A stretch of 64,000 nucleotides of DNA from Symbiodinium sp. CCMP2592 (Eukaryota; Sar; Dinophyceae; Suessiales; Symbiodiniaceae). Positions within the stretch are counted from its first letter, which is position 1. The number at the start of each line of letters is the position of its first letter. Below are positions 12,855 to 24,853 of this stretch, one piece after another. The notes below the pieces were generated by a model. It made no database searches, was not told where the DNA came from, and saw only the letters and a list, made by a program, of their open reading frames with translations. The position numbers and the translations under genes are program-made. The stretch spans positions 1-64,000 of the forward strand of contig CAJNDT010001321.1 in NCBI GenBank assembly GCA_905221615.1. The letters are read 5' to 3'.

Positions 12855-13546
12855 CTTCTTGAAAGCCTCCTGCAAACGAATTTGTTCGACTAATATAAGG
12901 GGGGATGACGAGGCTCAAAGCCTCTTTCAGCCTTCCTGAAAGCCTCCTGGAAACGAATTTGTTCGACTAATATAAGGGGGGATGAAAAGGCTCAAAGCCT
13001 CTTTCAGCCTTCTTGAAAGCTTCCTGGAAACGAATTTGTTCGACTAATATAAGGGGGGATGAAGAGGCTCAAAGCCTCTTTCAGCCTTCTTGAAAGCCTT
13101 CTGGAAACGAATTTGTTCGACTAATATAAGGGGGGATGAAGAGGCTCAAAGCCTCTTTCAGCCTTCTTGAAAGCCTCCTGGAAACGAATTTGTTCGACTA
13201 ATATAAGGGGGGATGAAGAGGCTCAAAGCCTCTTTCAGCCTTCTTGAAAGCCTCCTGGAAACGAATTTGTTCGACTAACATAAGGGGGGCTGAAGAAGCT
13301 CAAAGCCTCTTTCAGCCTTCTTGAAAGCCTCCTGGAAACGAATTTGTTCGACTAATATAAGGGGGGATGAAGAGGCTCAAAGCCTCTTTCAGCCTTCTTG
13401 AAAGCCTCCTGGAAACGAATTTGTTCGACTAATATAAGGAGGGATGAAGATGCTCAAAGCCTCTTTCAGCCTTCTTGAAAGCCTCCTGGAAACGAATTTG
13501 TTCGACTAATATAAGGGGGAATGAAGAGGCTCAAAGCCTCTTTCAG

Positions 13547-14031
13547 CCTCAGGAGGAGTTTGTTCTACCTATATGAAGGGTCCAGAGCTCAGACCTGCCC
13601 AGCATGAGTTTGTTCTACTTATATGAAGGGGTCCAGAGCTCAGACCTGCTCAGGAAGAGTTTGTTGAAGGGGTCCAGATCTCGTTCTACCGGTATGAAGG
13701 GGACCAGAGCTCAGACCTGTGGAAGAGTTTGTTCTACCTATATGAAGGAGTCCAGAGCTCAGACCTGTTCAGGAGGAGCTTCTTCCACCTCGACGAAGGT
13801 GTCCAGAGCTCAGACCTGTTCGAAAGGAGTTTGTGTTTCGTTTATGAAGGATTGGCAAAGAGAAATGCTTGCAGAATTGTTTCGCTTATTGGGGCGTTAG
13901 GAAGGAAAATCTCCTGCAGAATTGTTTCGCTTATTGGGGCGTTAGGAAGGACAATCTCTGGCACAATTGTTCCGCTTATTGGGGCGTTAGGACTATCAAT
14001 CTATTGCAGAACTGTTTATCTTATTGCGTGC
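13547..14031 (+). repeat. 485-bp cassette, copy 8
   Basis: Shares the GGATTGGCAAAG variant with copy 1 at 476, which links these two distant copies. It also has CAGCATGAG and CTGTTTATC. Confidence 0.93.
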
Positions 14032-15060
14032 CTTCTTGAAAGCTTCCTGGAAACGAATTTGTTCGACTAATATAAGGGGGGATGAAGAGGCCCAAAACTT
14101 CTTTCAGCCTTCTTGAAAACTTCCTGGAAACGAATTTGTTCGACTAATATAAGGGGGGATGCAAAGGCCAAAAGCCTCTTTCAGCCTTCTTGAAAGCCTC
14201 CTGGAAACGAATTTGTTCGACTAATATAAGGGGGGATGAAGAGGCTCAAAGCCTCTTTCAGCCTTCTTGAAAGCCTCCTGGAAACGAATTTGTTCGACTA
14301 ATATAAGGGGGGATGAAGAGGCTCAAAGCTTCTTTCAGCCTTCTTGAAAGCCTCCTGGAAACGAATTTGTTCGACTAATATAAGGGGGGATGAAGAGGCT
14401 CAAAGCCTCTTTCAGCCTTCTTGAAAGCCTCCTGGAAACGAATTTGTTCGACTAATATAAGGGGGGATGAAGAGGCTCAAAGCCTCTTTCAGCCTTCTTG
14501 AAAGCCTCCTGGAAACGAATTTGTTCGACTAATATAAGGGGGGATGAAGAGGCTCAAAGCCTCTTTCAGCCTTCTTGAAAGCCTCCTGGAAACGAATTTG
14601 TTCGACTAATATAAGGGGGGATGACGAGGCTCAAAGCCTCTTTCAGCCTTCCTGAAAGCCTCCTGGAAACGAATTTGTTCGACTAATATAAGGGGGGATG
14701 AAAAGGCTCAAAGCCTCTTTCAGCCTTCTTGAAAGCTTCCTGGAAACGAATTTGTTCGACTAATATAAGGGGGGATGAAGAGGCTCAAAGCCTCTTTCAG
14801 CCTTCTTGAAAGCCTCCTGGAAACGAATTTGTTCGACTAATATAAGGGGGGATGAAGAGGCTCAAAGCCTCTTTCAGCCTTCTTGAAAGCCTCCTGGAAA
14901 CGAATTTGTTCGACTAATATAAGGGGGATGAAGAGGCTCAAAGCCTCTTTCAGCCTTCTTGAAAGCCTCCTGGAAACGAATTTGTTCGACTAATATAAGG
15001 GGGGATGAAGAAGCTCAAAGCCTCTTTCAGCCTTCCTGAAAGCCTCCTGGAAACGAATTT

Positions 15061-15300
15061 GAAGAAGCTCCTCCTGAACAGGTCTGAGCTCTGGACTCCT
15101 TCATATAGGTAGAACAAACTCTTCCACAGGTCTGAGCTCTGGTCCCCTTCATACCGGTAGAACGAGATCTGGACCCCTTCAACAAACTCTTCCTGAGCAG
15201 GTCTGAGCTCTGGACCCCTTCATATAAGTAGAACAAACTCCTGCTGGGCAGGTCTGAGCTCTGGACCCTTCATATAGGTAGAACAAACTCCTCCTGAGGC
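15061..15300 (-). repeat. Inverted 5' half of a cassette (second inversion)
   Basis: Clean version of the inverted segment seen at 3722-3962, with the same left junction GAAACGAATTTGAAG. Three inverted 77-bp units and part of a fourth separate it from the inverted 3' half. Confidence 0.93.
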
Positions 15301-15606
15301 TGAAAGAGGCTTTGAGCCTCTTCATTCCCCCTTATATTAGTCGAACAAATTCGTTTCCAGGAGGCTTTCAAGAAGGCTGAAAGAGGCTTTGAGCCTCTTC
15401 ATCCCCCCTTATATTAGTCGAACAAATTCGTTTCCAGGAGGCTTTCAAGAAGGCTGAAAGAGGCTTTGAGCCTCTTCATCCCCCCTTATATTAGTCGAAC
15501 AAATTCGTTTCCAGGAGGCTTTCAAGAAGGCTGAAAGAGGCTTTGAGCCTCTTCATCCCCCCTTATATTAGTCGAACAAATTCGTTTCCAGGAAGCTTTC
15601 AAGAAG

Positions 15607-15817
15607 GCACGCAATAAGCTAAACAGTTCTGCAATAGATTGATAGTCCTAACGCCCCAATAAGCGGAACAATTGTGCCAGAGATTGTCCTTCCTAACGCC
15701 CCAATAAGCGAAACAATTCTGCAGGAGATTTTCCTTCCTAACGCCACAATAAGCGAAACAATTCTGCAAGCATTTCTCTTTGCTAACCCTTCATAAACGA
15801 AACACAAACTCCTTTCG
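15607..15817 (-). repeat. Inverted 3' half of a cassette, left arm of palindrome 2
   Basis: 211-bp arm that pairs with 15889-16099 over a 71-bp spacer (15818-15888). Length, spacer and the private GCCACAATAAG change match palindrome 1. Confidence 0.94.
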
Positions 15818-16099
15818 GTCCAGAGCTCAGACCTGTTCAGGAGGAGCTTCTTCCACCTCGACGAAGGTGTCCAGAGCTCAGACCTGCTCGAAAGGAGTTT
15901 GTGTTTCGTTTATGAAGGGTTAGCAAAGAGAAATGCTTGCAGAATTGTTTCGCTTATTGGGGCGTTAGGAAGGAAAATCTCCTGCAGAATTGTTTCGCTT
16001 ATTGGGGCGTTAGGAAGGACAATCTCTGGCACAATTGTTCCGCTTATTGGGGCGTTAGGACTATCAATCTATTGCAGAACTGTTTAGCTTATTGCGTGC
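15818..16099 (+). repeat. Partial direct cassette, right arm of palindrome 2
   Basis: Starts at the same word as 4472 (GTCCAGAGCTCAGACCTG) and runs to GCGTGC. Confidence 0.92.
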
Positions 16100-17188
16100 C
16101 TTCTTGAAAGCTTCCTGGAAACGAATTTGTTCGACTAATATAAGGGGGGATGAAGAGGCTCAAAGCCTCTTTCAGCCTTCTTGAAAGCCTCCTGGAAACG
16201 AATTTGTTCGACTAATATAAGGGGGGATGAAGAGGCTCAAAGCCTCTTTCAGCCTTCTTGAAAGCCTCCTGGAAACGAATTTGTTCGACTAATATAAGGG
16301 GGGATGAAGAGGCTCAAAGCCTCTTTCAGCCTTCTTGAAAGCCTCATGGAAACGAATTTGTTCGACTAATATAAGGGGGGATGAAGAGGCTGAAAGCATC
16401 TTTCAGCCTTCTTGAAAGCCTCCTGGAAACGAATTTGTTCGACTAATATAAGGGGTGATGAAGAGGCTCAAAGCCTCTTTCAGCCTTCTTGAAAGCCTCC
16501 TGCAAACGAATTTGTTCGACTAATATAAGGGGGGATGACGAGGCTCAAAGCCTCTTTCAGCCTTCCTGAAAGCCTCCTGGAAACGAATTTGTTCGACTAA
16601 TATAAGGGGGGATGAAAAGGCTCAAAGCCTCTTTCAGCCTTCTTGAAAGCTTCCTGGAAACGAATTTGTTCGACTAATATAAGGGGGGATGAAGAGGCTC
16701 AAAGCCTCTTTCAGCCTTCTTGAAAGCCTCCTGGAAACGAATTTGTTCGACTAATATAAGGGGGGATGAAGAGGCTCAAAGCCTCTTTCAGCCTTCTTGA
16801 AGCCTCCTGGAAACGATTTGTTTGTTTTTTTGTCTTCGACTAATATAGGGGAGGGAAGAGGCTCAAAGCCTCTTGCAGCCTTCTTGAAAGCCTCCTGGAA
16901 AAACGAATTTGTTCGACTAATATAAGGGGGGATGAAGACGCTCAAAGGCTCTTTCAGCCTTCTTGAAAGCCTCCTGGAAACGAATTTGTTCGACTAATAT
17001 AAGGGGGGATGAAGAGGCTCAAAGCCTCTTTCAGCCTTCTTGAAAGCCTCCTGGAAACGAATTTGTTCGACCAATATAAGGAGGGATGAAGAGGCTCAAA
17101 GCCTCTTTCAGCCTTCTTGAAAGCCTCCTGGAAACGAATTTGTTCGACTAATATAAGGGGGAATGAAGAGGCTCAAAGCCTCTTTCAG

Positions 17189-17672
17189 CCTCAGGAGGAG
17201 TTTGTTCTACCTATATGAAGGGTCCAGAGCTCAGACCTGCCCAGCAGGAGTTTGTTCTACTTATATGAAGGGGTCCAGAGCTCAGACCTGCTCAGGAAGA
17301 GTTGTTGAAGGGGTCCAGATCTCGTTCTACCGGTATGAAGGGGACCAGAGCTCAGACCTGTGGAAGAGTTTGTTCTACCTATATGAAGGAGTCCAGAGCT
17401 CAGACCTGTTCAGGAGGAGCTTCTTCCACCTCGACGAAGGTGTCCAGAGCTCAGACCTGCTCGAAAGGAGTTTGTGTTTCGTTTATGAAGGGTTAGCAAA
17501 GAGAAATGCTTGCAGAATTGTTTCGCTTATTGGGGCGTTAGGAAGGAAAATCTCCTGCAGAATTGTTTCGCTTATTGGGGCGTTAGGAAGGACAATCTCT
17601 GGCACAATTGTTCCGCTTATTGGGGCGTTAGGACTATCAATCTATTGCAGAACTGTTTAGCTTATTGCGTGC
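17189..17672 (+). repeat. 485-bp cassette, copy 9
   Basis: One T is lost in GAGTTGTTGAAGG, which shifts the frame and fuses the two usual reading frames into one of 165 codons. Confidence 0.93.
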
Positions 17673-18115
17673 CTTCTTGAAAGCTTCCTGGAAACGAATT
17701 TGTTCGACTAATATAAGGGGGGATGAAGAGGCTCAAAGCCTCTTTCAGCCTTCTTGAAAGCCTCCTGGAAACGAATTTGTTCGACTAATATAAGGGGGGA
17801 TGAAGAGGCTCAAAGCCTCTTTCAGCCTTCTTGAAAGCCTCCTGGAAACGAATTTGTTCGACTAATATAAGGGGGGATGAAGAGGCTCAAAGCCTCTTCA
17901 GCCTTCTTGAAAGCCTCATGGAAACGAATTTGTTCGACTAATATAAGGGGGGATGAAGAGGCTCAAAGCCTCTTTCAGCCTTCTTGAAAGCCTCCTGGAA
18001 ACGAATTTGTTCGACTAATATAAGGGGGGATGAAGAGGCTCAAAGCCTCTTTCAGCCTTCTTGAAAGCCTCCTGCAAACGAAATTGTTCGACTAATATGA
18101 GGGGGGATGAAGACG

Positions 18116-18638
18116 CCTGTTCTACCTATATGAAAGGTCCAGAGCTCAGACCTGCTCAGGAGGAATTTGTTCTACCTATATGAAGGGTCCAGAGCTCAGA
18201 CCTGCTCAGCAGGAGTTTGTTCTACCTATATGAAGGGGTCCAGAGCTCAGACCTGCTCAGGAAGAGTTTGTTGAAGGGGTCCAGATCTCGTTCTACCGGT
18301 ATGAAGGAGTCCAGAGCTCAGACCTGCGGAAGAGTTTGTTCTACCTATATGAAGGAGTCCAGAGCTCAGACCTGTTCAGGAGGAGCTTCTTGCACCTCGA
18401 CGAAGGTGTCCAGAGCTCAGACGTGCTCGAAAAGAGTTTGTGTTTCGTTTATGAAGGGTTAGCAAAGAGAAATGCTTGCAGAGTTGTTTCGCTTATTGGG
18501 GCGTTAGGAAGGAAAATCTCCTGCAGAATTGTTTCGCTTATTGGCGCGTTAGGAAGGACAATCTCTGGCACAATTGTTCCGCTTATTGGGGCGTTAGGAC
18601 TATCAATCTATTGCAGAACTGTTTAGCTTATTGCGTGC
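18116..18638 (+). repeat. 485-bp cassette, copy 10, with extra leading subunits
   Basis: Lacks the usual CCTCAGGAGGAG lead-in and instead enters at CCTGTTCTACC with one extra 51-bp subunit. It has several private changes (AAGGAGTCC, CTTGCACC, GACGTGCTC, AGAGTTGTTT). It is the most diverged complete copy. Confidence 0.9.
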
Positions 18639-19691
18639 CTTCTTGAAAGCTTCCTGGAAACGAATTTGTTCGACTAATATAAGGGGGGATGAAGAGGCTT
18701 TCAGCCTTCTTGAAAGCCTCCTGGAAACGAATTTGTTCGACTAATATAAGGGGGATGAAGAGGCTCAAAGCTTCTTTCAGCCTTCTTGAAAGCCTCCTGG
18801 AAACGAATTTCTTCGACTAATATAAGGGGGGATGACTAATATAAGGGGGGATGAAGAGGCTCAAAGCCTCTTTCAGCCTTCTTGAAAGCCTCATGGAAAC
18901 GAATTTGTTCGACTAATATAAGGGGGGATGAAGAGGCTGAAAGCATCTTTGAGCCTTCTTGAAAGCCTCCTGGAAACGAATTTGTTCGACTAATATAAGG
19001 GGTGATGAAGAGGCTCAAAGCCTCTTTCAGCCTTCTTGAAAGCCTCCTGCAAACGAATTTGTTCGACTAATATAAGGGGGGATGACGAGGCTCAAAGCCT
19101 CTTTCAGCCTTCCTGAAAGCCTCCTGGAAACGAATTTGTTCGACTAATATAAGGGGGGATGAAAAGGCTCAAAGCCTCTTTCAGCCTTCTTGAAAGCCTC
19201 CTGGAAACGAATTTGTTCGACTAATATAAGGGGGGATGAAGAGGCTCAAAGCCTCTTTCAGCCTTCTTGAAAGCCTCCTGGAAACGAATTTGTTCGACTA
19301 ATATAAGGGGGGATGAAGAGGCTCAAAAGCCTCTTTCAGCCTCTGAAAGCTTGGAAACGATTTGTTCGACTAATATAAGCTCTGGCCTTCTGAAAGCCTC
19401 CTGGAAACGAATTTGTTCGACTAATATAAGGGGGGATGAAGAGGCTCAAAGCCTCTTTCAGCCTTCTTGAAAGCCTCCTGGAAACGAATTTGTTCGACTA
19501 ATATAAGGGGGGATGAAGAGGCTCAAAGCCTCTTTCAGCCTTCTTGAAAGCCTCCTGGAAACGAATTTGTTCGACTAATATAAGGGGGGATGAAGAGGCT
19601 CAAAGCCTCTTTCAGCCTTCTTGAAAGCCTCCTGGAAACGAATTTGTTCGACTAATATAAGGGGGATGAAGAGGCTCAAAGCCTCTTTCAG

Positions 19692-20176
19692 CCTCAGGAG
19701 GAGTTTGTTCTACCTATATGAAGGGTCCAGAGCTCAGACCTGCCCAGCAGGAGTTTGTTCTACTTATATGAAGGGGTCCAGAGCTCAGACCTGCTCAGGA
19801 AGAGTTTGTTGAAGGGGTCCAGATCTCGTTCTACCGGTATGAAGGGGACCAGAGCTCAGACCTGTGGAAGAGTTTGTTCTACCTATATGAAGGAGTCCAG
19901 AGCTCAGACCTGTTCAGGAGGAGCTTCTTCCACCTCGACGAAGGTGTCCAGAGCTCAGACCTGCTCGAAAGGAGTTTGTGTTTCGTTTATGAAGGGTTAG
20001 CAAAGAGAAATGCTTGCAGAATTGTTTCGCTTATTGGGGCGTTAGGAAGGAAAATCTCCTGCAGAATTGTTTCGCTTATTGGGGCGTTAGGAAGGACAAT
20101 CTCTGGCACAATTGTTCCGCTTATTGGGGCGTTAGGACTATCAATCTATTGCAGAACTGTTTAGCTTATTGCGTGC
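19692..20176 (+). repeat. 485-bp cassette, copy 11 (canonical)
   Basis: Canonical copy, unchanged at protein level from 10656. Confidence 0.95.
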
Positions 20177-21184
20177 CTTCTTGAAAGCTTCCTGGAAACG
20201 AATTTGTTCGACTAATATAAGGGGGGATGAAGAGGCTCAAAGCCTCTTTCAGCCTTCTTGAAAGCCTCCTGGAAACGAATTTGTTCGACTAATATAAGGG
20301 GGGATGAAGAGGCTCAAAGCTTCTTTCAGCCTTCTTGAAAGCCTCCTGGAAACGAATTTGTTCGACTAATATAAGGGGGGATGAAGAGGCTGAAAGCATC
20401 TTTCAGCCTTCTTGAAAGCCTCCTGGAAACGAATTTGTTCGACTAATATAAGGGGTGATGAAGAGGCTCAAAGCCTCTTTCAGCCTTCTTGAAAGCCTCC
20501 TGCAAACGAATTTGTTCGACTAATATAAGGGGGGATGAAGAGGCTCAAAGCCTCTTTCAGCCTTCTTGAAAGCCTCCTGGAAACGAATTTGTTCGACTAA
20601 TATAAGGGGGGATGAAGAGGCTCAAAGCCTCAAAGCCTTCTTGCCTCTTCTTGAAAGCCTCCTGGAAACGAATTTGTTCGACTAATATAAGGGGTGATGA
20701 AGAGGCTCAAAGCCTCTTTCAGCCTTCTTGAAAGCCTCCTGCAAACGAATTTGTTCGACTAATATAAGGGGGGATGAAGAGGCTCAAAGCCTCTTTCAGC
20801 CTTCTTGAAAGCCTCCTGGAAACGAATTTGTTCGACTAATATAAGGGGGGATGAAGAGGCTCAAAGCCTCTTTCAGCCTTCTTGAAAGCCTCCTGGAAAC
20901 GAATTTGTTCGACTAATATAAGGGGGGATGAAGAGGCTCAAAGCCTCTTTCAGCCTTCTTGAAAGCCTCCTGGAAACGAATTTGTTCGACTAATATAAGG
21001 GGGGATGAAGAGGCTCAAAGCCTCTTTCAGCCTTCTTGAAAGCCTCCTGGAAACGAATTTGTTCGACTAATATAAGGAGGGATGAAGAGGCTCAAAGCCT
21101 CTTTCAGCCTTCTTGAAAGCCTCCTGGAAACGAATTTGTTCGACTAATATAAGGGGGAATGAAGAGGCTCAAAGCCTCTTTCAG

Positions 21185-21669
21185 CCTCAGGAGGAGTTTG
21201 TTCTACCTATATGAAGGGTCCAGAGCTCAGACCTGCCCAGCAGGAGTTTGTTCTACTTATATGAAGGGGTCCAGAGCTCAGACCTGCTCAGGAAGAGTTT
21301 GTTGAAGGGGTCCAGATCTCGTTCTACCGGTATGAAGGGGACCAGAGCTCAGACCTGTGGAAGAGTTTGTTCTACCTATATGAAGGAGTCCAGAGCTCAG
21401 ACCTGTTCAGGAGGAGCTTCTTCCACCTCGACGAAGGTGTCCAGAGCTCAGACCTGCTCGAAAGGAGTTTGTGTTTCGTTTATGAAGGGTTAGCAAAGAG
21501 AAATGCTTGCAGAATTGTTTCGCTTATTGGGGCGTTAGGAAGGAAAATCTCCTGCAGAATTGTTTCGCTTATTGGGGCGTTAGGAAGGACAATCTCTGGC
21601 ACAATTGTTCCGCTTATTGGGGCGTTAGGACTATCAATCTATTGCAGAACTGTTTAGCTTATTGCGTGC
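21185..21669 (+). repeat. 485-bp cassette, copy 12 (canonical)
   Basis: Canonical copy. The first following 77-bp unit is shortened (GAGGCTTCAGCC). Confidence 0.95.
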
Positions 21670-22729
21670 CTTCTTGAAAGCTTCCTGGAAACGAATTTGT
21701 TCGACTAATATAAGGGGGGATGAAGAGGCTTCAGCCTTCTTGAAAACTTCCTGGAAACGAATTTGTTCGACTAATATAAGGGGGGATGAAAGGCTCAAAG
21801 CCTCTTTCAGCCTTCTTGAAAGCCTCCTGGAAACGAATTTGTTCGACTAATATAAGGGGGGATGAAGAGGCTCAAAGCCTCTTTCAGCCTTCTTGAAAGC
21901 CTCCTGGAAACGAATTTGTTCGACTAATATAAGGGGGGATGAAGAGGCTCAAAGCCTCTTTCAGCCTTCTTGAAAGCCTCATGGAAACGAATTTGTTCGA
22001 CTAATATAAGGGGGATGAAGAGGCTCAAAGCCTCTTTCAGCCTTCTTGAAAGCCTCCTGGAAACGAATTTGTTCGACTAATATAAGGGGGGATGAAGAGG
22101 CTCAAAGCCTCTTTCAGCCTTCTTGAAAGCCTCCTGGAAACGAATTTGTTCGACTAATATAAGGGGGGATGAAAGGCTCAAAGCCTCTTTCAGCCTTCTT
22201 GAAAGCTCCTGGAAACGAATTTGTTCGACTAATATAAGGGGGGATGAAGAGGCTCAAAGCCTCTTTCAGCCTTCTTGAAAGCCTCCTGGAAACGAATTTG
22301 TTCGACTAATATAAGGGGGGATGAAGAGGCTCAAAGCCTCTTTCAGCCTTCTTGAAAGCCTCCTGGAAACGAATTTGTTCGACTAATATAAGGGGGATGA
22401 AGAGGCTCAAAGCCTCTTTCAGCCTTCTTGAAAGCCTCCTGGAAACGAATTTGTTCGACTAATATAAGGGGGGATGAAGAGGCTCAAAGCCTCTTTCAGC
22501 CTTCTTGAAAGCCTCCTGGAAACGAATTTGTTCGACTAATATAAGGGGGATGAAGAGGCTCAAAGCCTCTTTCAGCCTTCTTGAAAGCCTCCTGGAAACG
22601 AATTTGTTCGACTAATATAAGGGGGGATGAAGAGGCTCAAAGCCTCTTTCAGCCTTCTTGAAAGCCTCCTGGAAACGAATTTGTTCGACTAATATAAGGG
22701 GGAATGAAGAGGCTCAAAGCCTCTTTCAG

Positions 22730-23214
22730 CCTCAGGAGGAGTTTGTTCTACCTATATGAAGGGTCCAGAGCTCAGACCTGCCCAGCAGGAGTTTGTTCTA
22801 CTTATATGAAGGGGTCCAGAGCTCAGACCTGCTCAGGAAGAGTTTGTTGAAGGGGTCCAGATCTCGTTCTACCGGTATGAAGGGGACCAGAGCTCAGACC
22901 TGTGGAAGAGTTTGTTCTACCTATATGAAGGAGTCCAGAGCTCAGACCTGTTCAGGAGGAGCTTCTTCCACCTCGACGAAGGTGTCCAGAGCTCAGACCT
23001 GCTCGAAAGGAGTTTGTGTTTCGTTTATGAAGGGTTAGCAAAGAGAAATGCTTGCAGAATTGTTTCGCTTATTGGGGCGTTAGGAAGGAAAATCTCCTGC
23101 AGAATTGTTTCGCTTATTGGGGCGTTAGGAAGGACAATCTCTGGCACAATTGTTCCGCTTATTGGGGCGTTAGGACTATCAATCTATTGCAGAACTGTTT
23201 AGCTTATTGCGTGC
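22730..23214 (+). repeat. 485-bp cassette, copy 13 (canonical)
   Basis: Canonical copy, followed by the standard variant order of 77-bp units. Confidence 0.95.
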
Positions 23215-24368
23215 CTTCTTGAAAGCTTCCTGGAAACGAATTTGTTCGACTAATATAAGGGGGGATGAAGAGGCTCAAAGCCTCTTTCAGCCTTCTTGAA
23301 AGCTTCCTGGAAACGAATTTGTTCGACTAATATAAGGGGGGATGAAGAGGCTCAAAGCCTCTTTCAGCCTTCTTGAAAGCCTCCTGGAAACGAATTTGTT
23401 CGACTAATATAAGGGGGGATGAAGAGGCTCAAAGCCTCTTTCAGCCTTCTTGAAAGCCTCATGGAAACGAATTTGTTCGACTAATATAAGGGGGGATGAA
23501 GAGGCTGAAAGCATCTTTCAGCCTTCTTGAAAGCCTCCTGGAAACGAATTTGTTCGACTAATATAAGGGGTGATGAAGAGGCTCAAAGCCTCTTTCAGCC
23601 TTCTTGAAAGCCTCCTGCAAACGAATTTGTTCGACTAATATAAGGGGGGATGACGAGGCTCAAAGCCTCTTTCAGCCTTCCTGAAAGCCTCCTGGAAACG
23701 AATTTGTTCGACTAATATAAGGGGGGATGAAAAGGCTCAAAGCCTCTTTCAGCCTTCTTGAAAGCTTCCTGGAAACGAATTTGTTCGACTAATATAAGGG
23801 GGGATGAAGAGGCTCAAAGCCTCTTTCAGCCTTCTTGAAAGCCTCCTGGAAACGAATTTGTTCGACTAATATAAGGGGGGATGAAGAGGCTCAAAGCCTC
23901 TTTCAGCCTTCTTGAAAGCCTCCTGGAAACGAATTTGTTCGACTAATATAAGGGGGGATGAAGAGGCTCAAAGCCTCTTTCAGCCTTCTTGAAAGCCTCC
24001 TGGAAACGAATTTGTTCGACTAATATAAGGGGGGATGAAGAGGCTCAAAGCCTCTTTCAGCCTTCTTGAAAGCCTCCTGGAAACGAATTTGTTCGACTAA
24101 TATAAGGGGGGATGAAGAGGCTCAAAGCCTCTTTCAGCCTTCTTGAAAGCCTCCTGGAAACGAATTTGTTCGACTAATATAAGGGGGGATGAAGAGGCTC
24201 AAAGCCTCTTTCAGCCTTCTTGAAAGCCTCCTGGAAACGAATTTGTTCGACTAATATAAGGAGGGATGAAGAGGCTCAAAGCCTCTTTCAGCCTTCTTGA
24301 AAGCCTCCTGGAAACGAATTTGTTCGACTAATATAAGGGGGAATGAAGAGGCTCAAAGCCTCTTTCAG

Positions 24369-24853
24369 CCTCAGGAGGAGTTTGTTCTACCTATATGAAG
24401 GGTCCAGAGCTCAGACCTGCCCAGCAGGAGTTTGTTCTACTTATATGAAGGGGTCCAGAGCTCAGACCTGCTCAGGAAGAGTTTGTTGAAGGGGTCCAGA
24501 TCTCGTTCTACCGGTATGAAGGGGACCAGAGCTCAGACCTGTGGAAGAGTTTGTTCTACCTATATGAAGGAGTCCAGAGCTCAGACCTGTTCAGGAGGAG
24601 CTTCTTCCACCTCGACGAAGGTGTCCAGAGCTCAGACCTGCTCGAAAGGAGTTTGTGTTTCGTTTATGAAGGGTTAGCAAAGAGAAATGCTTGCAGAATT
24701 GTTTCGCTTATTGGGGCGTTAGGAAGGAAAATCTCCTGCAGAATTGTTTCGCTTATTGGGGCGTTAGGAAGGACAATCTCTGGCACAATTGTTCCGCTTA
24801 TTGGGGCGTTAGGACTATCAATCTATTGCAGAACTGTTTAGCTTATTGCGTGC
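24369..24853 (+). repeat. 485-bp cassette, copy 14 (last)
   Basis: Exactly 485 bp. After it the 77-bp units continue for about 1.3 kb and decay, so the array ends without a further cassette. Confidence 0.95.

Noticed and set aside
502-24841. Annotating each cassette reading frame as a gene
   Set aside because: The frames follow from subunit lengths divisible by three and from near-identical copies; no independent sign of coding was found.
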